Shown piece by piece: positions 16,241-25,941 of a stretch of 64,000 bases of DNA. Within the stretch, counting starts at the first letter, position 1. Each line of letters starts with the position of its first letter. The notes beneath the pieces are model-generated. The model searched no databases. It was not told where the DNA came from and worked only from the letters and a program-made list of their open reading frames with translations. The translations under genes were made by a program, and so were the position numbers. Origin of the DNA: Blautia caecimuris (lineage in GTDB: Bacteria > Bacillota > Clostridia > Lachnospirales > Lachnospiraceae); assembly GCF_024622975.1 (NCBI RefSeq), contig NZ_JANJZT010000011.1:1-64000 (forward strand), read 5' to 3'.

Positions 16241-18187
16241 ATGATCGACACAAGGCTTACAGGACTTTTGTCCCATGCAAAAAAGTATATTGTATACAAC
16301 ATATTCTGGCAGTGGATTTCACTTCTTGCACAGATAGGAGCAGTTTTTTCCATTGCAGGACTTCTGGGGCAGGCAGCAATTCTTCTGGAAAGTAAAAAAG
16401 AAGAAATGTTTTTTATACAGGGACAGAATACAAATGGCCTTTATATGGGCCAGACACTTATTGTGCTGACAATCTGTGTGGCAGTCCGTTTTATCTGCGA
16501 AAAACTGGCAGCCCGGGCATCCTGTCAGGCAAGCGTGGATGTAAAGCAGGTTCTTCGCAAAAGGATTTACCGGAAAATGCTCAGTCTGGGAGCTTCCTAT
16601 CATGAACAGGTTTCAACCTCAGAGGTGATGCAGGTGTGTACAGAGGGAGTGGAACAGCTTGAAATTTATTTTGGAAAGTATCTGCCTCAGCTTTTTTACA
16701 GCCTCCTGGCGCCTCTGACACTATTTTTTGTGCTGATGCACATAAGCCTTCGGGCAAGCGCGGTACTTTTGATCTGTGTGCCTCTGATTCCGGTTTCTAT
16801 TGTGGCAGTACAAAAGCTTGCAAAAAGACTTTTGAACCGATATTGGAGTATTTATACAGGACTTGGAGATTCGTTTCTGGAAAATCTTCAGGGAATGACC
16901 ACTCTTAAAATTTATCAGGCAGATGAGATGAAAGCAAAAGAAATGGATAAAGAGGCTCAGATATTTCGCAGGATTACTATGAAGGTTCTGACTATGCAGC
17001 TAAATTCCACAAGTGTGATGGATATCGTGGCCTACGGAGGCGCTGCGGCTGGAATGATCGTGGCAGCATCTGAATTTCTGGCAGGCACATTAAGCTTTGC
17101 CGGAGCCCTGACAATTATTCTTCTGGCATCAGAATTTTTTATTCCTCTGAGACTTCTGGGGTCATTTTTCCACATTGCAATGAACGGAATGGCTGCCAGC
17201 GATAAGATTTTTGCTATTCTGGATATTCCGGAAACAAAGATCAGCCAGAATTCAGGAGATAAAGCTGAAGGTCAGAAAAGGAATGCGAACTTTCGATTAA
17301 AGGAAGAAAGCTTACATGCTTCAGAAGCTATAAAAGATGTAAACCAGGAAGAAATAACAGGTAAAAAGATGAAAATACAGTTCCGGAACGTGCATTTTTC
17401 TTATGAAAAGGACAGGGAAATCCTGGCAGGGATTGATCTTGATATGCCGGCAGGAGCGTTTATATCCCTTGTGGGAGAATCCGGATGTGGAAAAAGTACT
17501 ATCGCAGGTATTCTGGCAGGGAGAAATCGGGGATTTTCCGGTTCTGTTACTGTGAATGGAACTGCCCTGGAAGAGATTTCCGAGGAAGCTCTGATGAAAA
17601 ATGTTACTCTGATCCGCCATAACAGTTATCTTTTTAAGGGAACTGTAGAGGAAAATCTCCGTATGGCAAAACCGGATGCCAAGGAATCGGAGATGAGGGA
17701 GGTTCTTGCCAGAGTAAATCTTCTGGGATTTCTGGACGGACAAAAGGGAGTGAAAACAGAGCTTCTGGAGCAGGCGGAGAACCTTTCCGGAGGCCAGCGT
17801 CAGAGACTGGCTCTTGCCAGAGCGTTGCTTCATGACTCGCCGGTGTATGTTTTTGACGAAGCGACCAGCAATATTGATGCAGAAAGTGAAGAGCTTATTA
17901 TGAAAGTAATACGCCAGCTTTCACAGACAAAAACAGTTCTCCTGATTTCCCACAGGCTTGCAAATGTAGTGGATTCAGACTGTATCTATATGATGAAGGA
18001 CGGAAAAATATGTGAACAGGGAAAACATAAAGAACTTCTGGCTCTTGACGGAACTTATGGGAAACTTTATAAGGGACAGATGGAGCTTGAAAATTACAGT
18101 AATCCCAGGAGAGGAAATTCTGAAGTAATGGGCGCAGACCGGAAAGAGAAACAATTCTTTACCAAAGAATCAAAGGATAAAAATTAA
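16241..18187 (+). CDS. ABC exporter half-transporter, CydD-like (membrane plus ATPase)
   Basis: This 648-residue protein has an N-terminal six-helix membrane domain (about 20-310) and a C-terminal ATPase (about 375-600) with Walker A GESGCGKS, signature LSGGQRQR, Walker B VYVFDEATSN and switch SHRLANV. A charged linker of about 50 residues separates the domains. The next gene encodes a second half, so the two likely form a heterodimer. The CydDC family exports thiols such as cysteine and glutathione, but no cytochrome bd genes are near, so the substrate is open. Confidence 0.88.
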   Translation: MIDTRLTGLLSHAKKYIVYNIFWQWISLLAQIGAVFSIAGLLGQAAILLESKKEEMFFIQGQNTNGLYMGQTLIVLTICVAVRFICEKLAARASCQASVDVKQVLRKRIYRKMLSLGASYHEQVSTSEVMQVCTEGVEQLEIYFGKYLPQLFYSLLAPLTLFFVLMHISLRASAVLLICVPLIPVSIVAVQKLAKRLLNRYWSIYTGLGDSFLENLQGMTTLKIYQADEMKAKEMDKEAQIFRRITMKVLTMQLNSTSVMDIVAYGGAAAGMIVAASEFLAGTLSFAGALTIILLASEFFIPLRLLGSFFHIAMNGMAASDKIFAILDIPETKISQNSGDKAEGQKRNANFRLKEESLHASEAIKDVNQEEITGKKMKIQFRNVHFSYEKDREILAGIDLDMPAGAFISLVGESGCGKSTIAGILAGRNRGFSGSVTVNGTALEEISEEALMKNVTLIRHNSYLFKGTVEENLRMAKPDAKESEMREVLARVNLLGFLDGQKGVKTELLEQAENLSGGQRQRLALARALLHDSPVYVFDEATSNIDAESEELIMKVIRQLSQTKTVLLISHRLANVVDSDCIYMMKDGKICEQGKHKELLALDGTYGKLYKGQMELENYSNPRRGNSEVMGADRKEKQFFTKESKDKN

Positions 18188-18211
18188 AAGTGAAGGGATA
18201 AAGAAGGTTTT

Positions 18212-20053
18212 ATGACCTTGTTGAGTCCTTTTGCAGAAAGGCAGATGATAGAAAAGAGTATGAATACTGGCTATGATATATCAGAAAAAAGGGTCCTGCC
18301 GGACAGGCGCAGAAGCGCACTGAAGATTATGGGAAGCCTGATCGGTCTGGTAAAGCCTCTGATCCACATTATGATTCTGGCAGTCCTTCTGGGAACTGCC
18401 GGGTATCTTTGCGCGATTTTTCTTACAATACTTGCAGGGCAGATACTTATTCAGGGGCTAGGCCATGCAGCAGGCACTCAGGGAGCAATGAGCCAGGGGC
18501 TTTTTGCGGGAATGACGCCACAGAATCTTTTTGTTTTAATGATTGTTCTGGCTGTTGCCCGTGGAATCCTTCATTATGCGGAACAGTACTGCAATCATTT
18601 TATTGCATTTAAGCTGCTGGCAATTATCCGTCATAAAGTATTTGCGGCACTGCGAAGGCTTTGTCCGGCAAAGCTTGAAGGACGGGATAAGGGAAATCTG
18701 ATTTCTATTATTACCACAGATATTGAGCTTCTGGAAGTCTTTTATGCTCATACCATTTCACCTGCAGCCATTGCAGCTCTTACCTCTTTTATGATGGTAT
18801 TTTTTATGGGAAGCTATCATGTGGGAGCAGGGATTTTTGCGCTGTGCGCTTATCTGATTGTGGGTATTTTTATTCCTCTGTGGAACGGGAGCAGAGGGGG
18901 AAATACCGGAATGGAGTTCCGCGCGAAATTCGGTGAGCTGAACAGCTATGTGCTGGATTCTCTCAGAGGACTGGATGAGACAATACAGTATGGTCAGGGT
19001 AAAAATCGTGAAATACAGATGGAAGAAAAATCTGCGGAGCTGATTAAAAAGCAGAAAAAACTAAGCTGCATGGAGGGCGGGCAGAGATCTGTCACAAATC
19101 TGGTGATTCTTCTGGCATCCTTTGGAATGTTGTTTTTTATGTTGTATCTTTATGGAAAACAGACGGTAGATCTTGACGGAGTGGTTATCTGTACCATAGC
19201 CATGATGGGCTCCTTTGGCCCGGTGATAGCGCTTTCAAACCTGTCCAATAATCTGAATCAGACGCTGGCAAGTGGAGAACGGGTACTGTCCGTTCTGGAA
19301 GAAAAACCTCAGGTAGAAGAAATTTATGAGGGAGAAAAGGACCTTCATGAATTGGGGAAAGAACAGGAAAACACTTTCCATAAGGGCTCTGCACAGATGC
19401 TATTTGCCGGGGCAGAAGCATCCCATGTAACCTTTTCCTATGAGGAAGAAGAAATTCTCAGGAATTATTCTGTTAAAATTCCGGCCGGTAAAATTGTGGG
19501 AATACATGGAGCCAGTGGAAGTGGTAAATCTACACTTCTGAAGCTTCTGATGAGGTTCTGGGATGCAGATTCAGGTGAGGTTTCTGTAAACGGAGCCAAT
19601 GTGCGCGGGATTCCCACACGCAGTCTGAGAGATACGGAAAGCTATGTAACACAGGAAACACATTTATTTCATGATTCCATAGCAAACAATATTGCAGTGG
19701 GAAAACCCGGCGCCTCCAGACAGGAAATTATGGAAGCTGCAAAAAAAGCGTCGGTTCATGATTTTATTATGAGCCTTCCCAAAGGCTATGATACAGAGGT
19801 GGGAGAGCTGGGCGACACACTTTCCGGAGGAGAAAAACAGAGGATAGGAATAGCCAGAGCCTTTCTCCATGACGCGCCTTTTATCCTTATGGACGAGCCA
19901 ACCTCAAACCTGGATTCACTGAATGAAGGCATTATATTAAAATCACTTCGTGAAGAGGCAGATAAAAAGACTGTTGTTCTTGTTTCACACAGGAAATCTA
20001 CCATGAATGTGGCGGATGTAATGTATGAAATGGAAAATGGGAGAGTGTCGTAG
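18212..20053 (+). CDS. ABC exporter half-transporter, CydC-like (membrane plus ATPase)
   Basis: This 613-residue partner of the preceding protein has a membrane domain (about 35-330) and an ATPase with Walker A GASGSGKS, signature LSGGEKQR, Walker B ILMDEPTSN and switch SHRKSTM. It starts 24 bases after the first half-transporter. The ATG at 18212 has only a modest AAGAAGG site; other in-frame ATGs lie close by. A strong terminator follows. The pair plus the DUF454 protein form one transcription unit. Confidence 0.87.
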   Translation: MTLLSPFAERQMIEKSMNTGYDISEKRVLPDRRRSALKIMGSLIGLVKPLIHIMILAVLLGTAGYLCAIFLTILAGQILIQGLGHAAGTQGAMSQGLFAGMTPQNLFVLMIVLAVARGILHYAEQYCNHFIAFKLLAIIRHKVFAALRRLCPAKLEGRDKGNLISIITTDIELLEVFYAHTISPAAIAALTSFMMVFFMGSYHVGAGIFALCAYLIVGIFIPLWNGSRGGNTGMEFRAKFGELNSYVLDSLRGLDETIQYGQGKNREIQMEEKSAELIKKQKKLSCMEGGQRSVTNLVILLASFGMLFFMLYLYGKQTVDLDGVVICTIAMMGSFGPVIALSNLSNNLNQTLASGERVLSVLEEKPQVEEIYEGEKDLHELGKEQENTFHKGSAQMLFAGAEASHVTFSYEEEEILRNYSVKIPAGKIVGIHGASGSGKSTLLKLLMRFWDADSGEVSVNGANVRGIPTRSLRDTESYVTQETHLFHDSIANNIAVGKPGASRQEIMEAAKKASVHDFIMSLPKGYDTEVGELGDTLSGGEKQRIGIARAFLHDAPFILMDEPTSNLDSLNEGIILKSLREEADKKTVVLVSHRKSTMNVADVMYEMENGRVS

Positions 20054-20089
20054 AAGATAGAAATACAAAGAGGAAAAAGAGTTGTTTTT

Positions 20090-20137
20090 ACGTAACTGTT
20101 TACACGGTTTGCTGCTGTGTGGACAGTTACGTTTTTG
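20090..20137 (+). terminator. Terminator after the CydDC-like exporter genes
   Basis: A 10-base perfect stem (20090-20099 with 20123-20132), extended by weaker inner pairing, is followed by a T run. Confidence 0.85.
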
Positions 20138-20193
20138 CTTTATAAATTCCCATGATTCGTTTATAATAAAAGGGTAATAATCAATCCTGTGAT

Positions 20194-20451
20194 ATGATAA
20201 AGGAGGGAGGCCGGTTACAAACGGTTGAGCTGATCATCCGGATCGCAGATTATGTGTTCAGAGACAAAGAAAAAGTAAGGAAAGGATTTGGTGATGTGAT
20301 GGGCGGAAAGGTATTGGAACTGGAATCAGATAAGCTGATTCAGCGAGGAATTGAACAGGGCATTGCCATGGAACGAAAGAAAACAGAAGCAGCCGAAGCG
20401 GAAATTCAGCGTTTAAAAAAGCTTTTGGAGGAAAAGAATAACAAACAGTGA
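20194..20451 (+). pseudogene. C-terminal fragment of an Rpn-family nuclease/putative transposase
   Basis: The 85-codon frame resembles only the tail of PD-(D/E)XK Rpn-type proteins: a VMGGKVLELE segment, then RGIEQGIAMERK leading into a Lys/Glu-rich coiled coil. The catalytic N-terminal domain is missing and nothing similar precedes it. It may still be translated (an AAAGGAGGGAGG run lies near its start) but cannot be an active nuclease. The N-terminal half of a related gene is present as a relic at 40084-40333. Confidence 0.65.
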
Positions 20452-20462
20452 GTTTGTAGGAG

Positions 20463-20495
20463 AATAACCCCTATCCGGAATGGATAGGGGTTATT
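20463..20495. terminator. Hairpin after the Rpn fragment
   Basis: A perfect 14-base stem (20463-20476 with 20482-20495) has weak T runs. The rest of the 330-base gap to 20782 holds only the AEC-gene promoter. Confidence 0.75.
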
Positions 20496-20702
20496 GTATT
20501 ATACTGTAAAAATATTTATATCATGTGCCTGATCATAAATCAGCAGGTACGCAGTCTCCTCAGATGCACATAGCTGGGAACGCAAAGGTATGGAGTGGTG
20601 ATTTGGTTGGGATATTCCTGTTGTGTCGGTTATTGAAAAGAGATACTTGAAATATATAAATGTGATGTCATATAGTGTCAGTTTTCATATAAAGAAAAAG
20701 CT

Positions 20703-20731
20703 TTTACATTTTAAATAAGCTATTATAAAAT
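20703..20731 (+). promoter_or_regulatory. Promoter of the AEC transporter gene
   Basis: TTTACA (20703-20708), a 17-base spacer and TAAAAT (20726-20731) lie about 50 bases before the start codon. Confidence 0.6.
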
Positions 20732-20781
20732 AAAGGAGAGACACTGGCCTGGAAATCAGACTTTATCAGAAGGGGGAGCAC

Positions 20782-21714
20782 ATGGAACTCAGTTTATTAT
20801 TGATGCAGCAGATTATAAAATTATTCATTATGATTTTTATGGGATATATGATTGTGAAGGTGGGTATTTTAAAATCAGAAGACAGCAGGGTATTTTCTGC
20901 CATGGTTCTCTATTTGATCGTTCCCTGCGTTATTATGAATGCATTTCAGGTAGAATATTCTCCCGAAAAGGCCAGCGGACTTTTTCTTGCATTTGTAACA
21001 TCTCTGCTGCTTATGCTTGTAACGCTTCCTGCAGTAAATTTATTGGGGAGACTTCTGAAACTGAATGAAGTGGAAAGGATGTCTGTTTATTATTCCAACG
21101 CCGGCAATTTAATTATTCCACTGGTGACGTTTATTTTGGGAGAGGAATGGGTCCTATATGCCTGCGTATATATGAGTATTCAAATTGTTTTTTTCTGGAC
21201 ACACTGCAAAAAAGAATTAAGCAGGGAAAAAAGAATTGATTTAAAAAAGATTTTTACAAACATCAATATTATTGTAGTTATGATTGCGGTTATTCTGTTT
21301 TTTATGAATATTCATCTTCCGAAATTACTGACAGAAACCTTTGAATCAGTATCTGGTATGGTAGGCCCGGCAAGCATGTTTGTAATTGGAATGCTGATGG
21401 CAGGCGCTGATCTGAAAAAAATATTTACGAATCAGAGAGCCTATCTGGTAACAGGCCTGAGACTGATTGCTGTACCGGTATTTTCTCTTTTGATTCTGAA
21501 GATCAGCAGGCTGGTTGGAACTCATGCAGAAGGGCGGCAGATTCTGTTGATAGTATTTCTTGCAGTAACAACACCGGCAGCATCTACGGTGACACAGATG
21601 AGCCAGATTTATGGGAATGATTCGGAGTATGCAAGTGCAATCGGTGTGATGACGACTCTGGCGGCAGTACTTACAATGCCTCTGATGGTATTGCTGTTTC
21701 AGTTGGTTATTTAA
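20782..21714 (+). CDS. AEC family transporter (auxin efflux carrier-like)
   Basis: This 310-residue membrane protein has about ten helices in two repeats, with the AEC features IFMGYMIVKVG near the start, a NAGNLIIPL segment in the first repeat and a matching TTPAAST block near residue 275 in the second. Bacterial members carry organic acids such as malate or other anions. A GGGGGAGC site precedes the ATG. The neighbouring SDR and redox genes do not define the substrate. Confidence 0.87.
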   Translation: MELSLLLMQQIIKLFIMIFMGYMIVKVGILKSEDSRVFSAMVLYLIVPCVIMNAFQVEYSPEKASGLFLAFVTSLLLMLVTLPAVNLLGRLLKLNEVERMSVYYSNAGNLIIPLVTFILGEEWVLYACVYMSIQIVFFWTHCKKELSREKRIDLKKIFTNINIIVVMIAVILFFMNIHLPKLLTETFESVSGMVGPASMFVIGMLMAGADLKKIFTNQRAYLVTGLRLIAVPVFSLLILKISRLVGTHAEGRQILLIVFLAVTTPAASTVTQMSQIYGNDSEYASAIGVMTTLAAVLTMPLMVLLFQLVI

Positions 21715-21833
21715 AAATATTGTATTATTATAAAAGCCTCCTGATACATCCTGAAACCAATGGTGACATTATCACAGACAGGATATTTCCAAAAGAGTAT
21801 GATACAGACATAAACAACAGGGAGGTATCCTAT

Positions 21834-22580
21834 ATGAGGTTAAAAGATAAAGTAGCAATTATCACAGGCGGAGGCAGAGGAATCGGATATGCCACAGCAG
21901 ATGCATTTCTGAGAGAGGGAGCAACAGTCATTCTGGCGGCAAGTTCTCAGGAGTCAGCAGATAAAGCAGTGGAAAGTCTGAAGGAAAAATATCCGGACAG
22001 GACTGTGGCAGGCATCAGCCCTGATCTCAGCAGTCTGGAAAGTGTGAGAAACGAATTCAGGGAAGCAACTGCGAAATATGGATGTGTAGATATTCTTGTG
22101 AATAATGCAGGAGTATCAGAGAGCACTCCTTTTGTGGAGTATACAGAGGAAGCCTTTGACAAAGTAATGGATCTGAATGTAAAAGGTGTGTTTAATGCCA
22201 CCAGAGCTGCTTCTGAGTGTATGATTGCAAGAGGCAGCGGTGTAATTCTGAGTACTTCATCTATGGTCAGTCTTTACGGACAGCCAAGCGGGATCGCTTA
22301 TCCGGCTTCTAAATTTGCAGTGAACGGACTGACGGTTTCTCTGGCAAGGGAGCTTGGTCCAAAGGGAATTCGCGTCAATGCAGTGGCGCCGGGAATTACG
22401 GAAACAGATATGATGAAGGCTGTGCCAAAGAGCGTGATCGAGCCTATGATCGCACAGATTCCCCTTCGAAGGCTGGGACAGCCGGAAGATATTGCCAATG
22501 CATTTGTGTTTCTTGCATCGGATGAGGCCTCTTATATTACAGGCGTAGTGTTAAGCGTGGATGGAATGGCGCGAACCTGA
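21834..22580 (+). CDS. Short-chain dehydrogenase/reductase (SDR)
   Basis: This 248-residue NAD(P)-dependent oxidoreductase has the nucleotide motif TGGGRGIG (residues 11-18), NNAG, and the catalytic YxxxK as Y156/K160 with a preceding Ser-rich strand. It ends with the usual SYITGVVLSVDGG-like segment, here VDGM. The ATG at 21834 is chosen because GGGAGG lies just upstream; the frame also opens at 21720. The substrate could be a 3-oxoacyl chain, a sugar or a steroid and cannot be told from sequence. Confidence 0.88.
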   Translation: MRLKDKVAIITGGGRGIGYATADAFLREGATVILAASSQESADKAVESLKEKYPDRTVAGISPDLSSLESVRNEFREATAKYGCVDILVNNAGVSESTPFVEYTEEAFDKVMDLNVKGVFNATRAASECMIARGSGVILSTSSMVSLYGQPSGIAYPASKFAVNGLTVSLARELGPKGIRVNAVAPGITETDMMKAVPKSVIEPMIAQIPLRRLGQPEDIANAFVFLASDEASYITGVVLSVDGMART

Positions 22581-22678
22581 CCGGAGCAATATAAGAGTAA
22601 AAACGTATCAGTATAAACAGATGAGCAGGCTGAAAGGCAGATCAGATAAATTATTGCAGGAAAGATGGAGGAAACAGA

Positions 22679-22996
22679 ATGGGATTATTTGATTTCTTTA
22701 AAGGACCGGATTTTAATGAAGGAATTGAGACTTACAAAAACACAAAGGATGCAGTTCTTCTTGATGTAAGAACTCAGGAGGAATATCTGGAGGGAAGAGT
22801 TCCGGGAAGCTGGAATATTCCTCTTCAGGAAATTCAGAAGGTGGAAAGGCTGATCGATAAGGCCGCGCCGCTTTTTGTATATTGTTTAAGCGGAGCAAGA
22901 AGCCGTATGGCAGTGGCGCAGCTTCAGCAGATGGGATATGCAAAGGTTACAAATCTTGGAGGTATTAACAGCTACCGGGGAAAGGTGGAAAGATAA
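22679..22996 (+). CDS. Single-domain rhodanese-like sulfurtransferase
   Basis: This 105-residue protein has the rhodanese fold with LLDVRTQEEY, HIPGSWNIPL-like (here RVPGSWNIPL) and the active-site loop YCLSGARS with C69. It should carry sulfur as a persulfide in the cytoplasm. It ends one base before the start of the CoA-disulfide-reductase-like gene, which also carries its own rhodanese domain, so the two act together in thiol/sulfur redox. Confidence 0.9.
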   Translation: MGLFDFFKGPDFNEGIETYKNTKDAVLLDVRTQEEYLEGRVPGSWNIPLQEIQKVERLIDKAAPLFVYCLSGARSRMAVAQLQQMGYAKVTNLGGINSYRGKVER

Positions 22997-22997
22997 A

Positions 22998-24695
22998 ATG
23001 AAGGTTGTTATCATCGGAGGCGTTGCAGGAGGAGCCACTGCAGCAGCAAGAATCAGAAGGCTGGACGAAAAGGCAGAGATTATTGTTTTTGAGAAGTCAG
23101 GTTATGTTTCCTATGCAAACTGCGGACTTCCCTACTATATTGGCGGTGTGATCCAGAATAAGGAAGAACTGACTCTTCAGACTCCGGAAAGTTTCTGGAA
23201 GCGCTTCCAGATCACCATGAAGGTGCGGCATGAGGCGACAGGGATTTTTCCTGAGAGAAAAACAGTTGCAGTAAAAAATCTGAATACAGGGGAAAGCTTT
23301 GAGGAGGTCTATGATAAACTTCTCATTTCCACTGGAGCAAAACCGGTATGGCCGAAGCTTCCCGGAACAGATCTGGACAATCTTTTTACCCTTCGTACAG
23401 TAGAAGATACTCTGAAAATCCGGGAGTTTGTGGAGAAAAATCAGCCAAAGTCGGCAGTGCTTGCCGGAGGCGGATATATTGGCCTGGAGCTTGCGGAAAA
23501 TCTTCGGGAGCTGGGACTGGACGTTACCATAGTTCAGAGACCAAAGCAGCTTATGAATCCTCTTGACGGAGATATGGCAGCTTTTGTACATGCAAAAATG
23601 AGAAGCAGGGGTGTGAAGCTGATGCTTGGACATACGGTGGAAGGCTTTGAAAAGGGCGAGAAAGGAACCCGCGTGCTTCTGAAGGACGAGCAGCCTCTGG
23701 AGGCAGATATGGTAATCCTTGCGATCGGCGTTGCGCCGGATTCTCACCTTGCAAAAGAGGCGGGACTGGAGCTTGGTATCAAAGGAAGCATTGTGGTAAA
23801 CGATCGTATGGAAACCTCAGCGCCGGATATTTTTGCAGCAGGCGATGCTGTGGAAGTAAGGCATTACATTACAGGAGAAAAAGCTCTGATATCCCTTGCA
23901 GGTCCGGCAAATAAGCAGGGCCGCATTGCAGCAGACAATATCTGTGGAGGAGACAGCCGCTATCCCGGTTCACTGGGATCTTCAGTGATCAAAGTTTTTG
24001 ACATGACCGCAGCTTCCGCCGGAATTAACGAGCGCACTGCCAAACAGACAGGAATTGACTATGATAAGGTTTATCTGTCCCCTGCCAGCCATGCCTCCTA
24101 CTATCCGGGCGGAAAAGTCATGACCATGAAGGTGATTTTTGAGAAGAAAACATATAAGCTGCTGGGTGCGCAGATCATAGGCTATGACGGTGTGGATAAG
24201 AGGATTGATGTGCTTGCAACTGCCATGTATGCAGGCATCACAGCTCTTCAGCTGAAGGAACTGGATCTGTCTTACGCGCCTCCGTATTCTTCCGCGAAAG
24301 ATCCTGTAAACATGGCAGGCTTTATGATCGAGAATATTGCAGAGGGAAGACTGAAGCAGTTTTTTACAGAGGATGTGGAAAATCTTCCAAGGGACGGAAG
24401 CGTGATTCTTCTGGATGCAAGAACCCCGGGAGAGTATGCAAGAGGACATATTGAAGGATTTATCAATATTCCGGTAGATGAGCTTCGTGACAGGATTTCT
24501 GAGCTGGATAAAAATAAAACGGTTTACATCATCTGCCAGAGCGGGCTGAGAAGCTATATTGCATACCGGATCCTGGTTCAGGAGGGATTTGACTGCAGAA
24601 ACTTTTCCGGCGGATTCCGGCTGTACGAGACAGTTACAGGGGATCGGATGGCAGCTGGGGAGGCGCTGCCCTGTGGGATGGAAATAAACAGATAG
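22998..24695 (+). CDS. CoA-disulfide reductase-like flavoprotein with C-terminal rhodanese domain
   Basis: This 565-residue fusion has an FAD/NAD(P)-binding part (about 1-450), with GGVAGG near the N-terminus, redox Cys C42 in YANCGLPYY and the GDA motif FAAGDAVEV. The C-terminal rhodanese domain (about 465-560) has catalytic C513 in ICQSGLRS. This is the CoADR-RHD architecture, linked to CoA-disulfide, persulfide or polysulfide reduction. The ATG at 22998 is preferred over one at 22938 inside the previous gene. A hairpin terminator follows. Confidence 0.9.
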   Translation: MKVVIIGGVAGGATAAARIRRLDEKAEIIVFEKSGYVSYANCGLPYYIGGVIQNKEELTLQTPESFWKRFQITMKVRHEATGIFPERKTVAVKNLNTGESFEEVYDKLLISTGAKPVWPKLPGTDLDNLFTLRTVEDTLKIREFVEKNQPKSAVLAGGGYIGLELAENLRELGLDVTIVQRPKQLMNPLDGDMAAFVHAKMRSRGVKLMLGHTVEGFEKGEKGTRVLLKDEQPLEADMVILAIGVAPDSHLAKEAGLELGIKGSIVVNDRMETSAPDIFAAGDAVEVRHYITGEKALISLAGPANKQGRIAADNICGGDSRYPGSLGSSVIKVFDMTAASAGINERTAKQTGIDYDKVYLSPASHASYYPGGKVMTMKVIFEKKTYKLLGAQIIGYDGVDKRIDVLATAMYAGITALQLKELDLSYAPPYSSAKDPVNMAGFMIENIAEGRLKQFFTEDVENLPRDGSVILLDARTPGEYARGHIEGFINIPVDELRDRISELDKNKTVYIICQSGLRSYIAYRILVQEGFDCRNFSGGFRLYETVTGDRMAAGEALPCGMEINR

Positions 24696-24710
24696 GAAAT
24701 TGATATAGTT

Positions 24711-24756
24711 AAAACAGCTATTATTTTTTGAGATAGCTGTTTTGACTTTCTTTTTT
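24711..24756 (+). terminator. Terminator after the CoADR-like gene
   Basis: An 11-base stem (24711-24721 with 24733-24743) is followed by a T-rich tail. The rest of the 311-base gap to 25006 is AT-rich and contains one promoter. Confidence 0.8.
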
Positions 24757-24897
24757 GTAAGTCATTTTTAGAGTTTATTCCATATTCATCTTTGATTTTG
24801 GACAATTTTAAATTAAAATATATTTGTTATTATTATATAATATCTGAAAATAAATAGAAATCAAATGAAATCAGATAAAAATATTGGACAATGGCTA

Positions 24898-24928
24898 TTG
24901 ACAAACCAAATAATAAGTGCAATAATAT
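24898..24928 (+). promoter_or_regulatory. Promoter of the ROK kinase/ABC importer operon
   Basis: TTGACA (24898-24903) is followed after 17-19 bases by AATAAT/TAATAT (24921-24928). The gene starts about 80 bases later. It probably responds to the ROK repressor encoded at 32603-33802. Confidence 0.6.
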
Positions 24929-25006
24929 ATAACATCACAGAAGGAATTTTTTTGCAATAATTAATAACACCATAGAAGAAATAAAATAATGAATGGAGGG
25001 AAAGAG

Positions 25007-25930
25007 TTGGAAAAATATGTGGGTGTGGATGTTGGGGGTACAAATTTAAAATTTGGCATTTTTTTATCGGATGGGCAGTTAATCAAAAAATGGTCAATTG
25101 TTACAGACTATAGTGATCATGGGATTCATATGTGGAAACAGATTTGCGAAGAAATTAATAAGAACATTGAAAAGAAGGATTTAAGAGGAATTGGGATAGG
25201 AATACCGGGTCCTGTTCTTGAAAATGGATTTGTGGAGGTTTGTGTAAATCTGGATCTGCACAACTTTAATCCTGCGTCTGTTTTAAAAGAATATTTTCCG
25301 GATGTAGAGATTGCTGTGGTGAACGATGCCAATGCCGCCGCACTGGGAGAACAATGGAAAGGCAGCGGACAGGGATATCGAAGTATTGGAATGGTAACGC
25401 TTGGCACAGGAGTTGGAGGAGCAATTATTATTGACGGAAAGTTATGCTGCGGAGCTAACGGATTAAGCGGTGAAATCGGACATATAAGAGTAAATTCAGA
25501 TGAAAAAGAAGAATGTACATGTGGAGGAGTCGGGTGTGTCGATCAGATTGCATCGGCAACAGGCATCGTGCGTTACGCAAAGAAACTGCTTATGGAAAAC
25601 GATGCAGAATCTTCTTTAAGAATGAAAGAAGAGTTTACAGCCGAAGATGTTATTAATGCGGCTAAGGCTGGTGATAATGTGGCAGAACATATTATTAATC
25701 ACTGTATGAAATACCTTGCAAAAGCGCTGGCGGCAGCAGCCTATATAGCAGACCCGGAAGTGTTTATTATAGGGGGAGGCGTATCAAATGCAGGGCAGTA
25801 TCTGATAGACATTATACAGGAATCGTTTAATACATATATTACGCTATCGAAAAAAAAGGCGCTTATTATAAAAGCATCATTAGGCAATGATGCAGGAATA
25901 TATGGGGCCGCAAAGACTGTAATAGGATGA
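25007..25930 (+). CDS. ROK family sugar kinase
   Basis: This protein of 307 residues (TTG start at 25007, after GGAGGG; an ATG at 24989 overlaps that site) has the ATP loop DVGGTNLKFG, the catalytic block NDANAAALGE and the ROK zinc motif CTCGGVGC followed by Asp rather than the usual Glu. It has no DNA-binding domain, so it is an enzyme, phosphorylating a hexose or amino sugar such as glucose or N-acetylmannosamine. It leads an operon with an ABC importer and two peptidase-fold proteins. Confidence 0.85.
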   Translation: MEKYVGVDVGGTNLKFGIFLSDGQLIKKWSIVTDYSDHGIHMWKQICEEINKNIEKKDLRGIGIGIPGPVLENGFVEVCVNLDLHNFNPASVLKEYFPDVEIAVVNDANAAALGEQWKGSGQGYRSIGMVTLGTGVGGAIIIDGKLCCGANGLSGEIGHIRVNSDEKEECTCGGVGCVDQIASATGIVRYAKKLLMENDAESSLRMKEEFTAEDVINAAKAGDNVAEHIINHCMKYLAKALAAAAYIADPEVFIIGGGVSNAGQYLIDIIQESFNTYITLSKKKALIIKASLGNDAGIYGAAKTVIG

Positions 25931-25941
25931 GGGAGGACAAA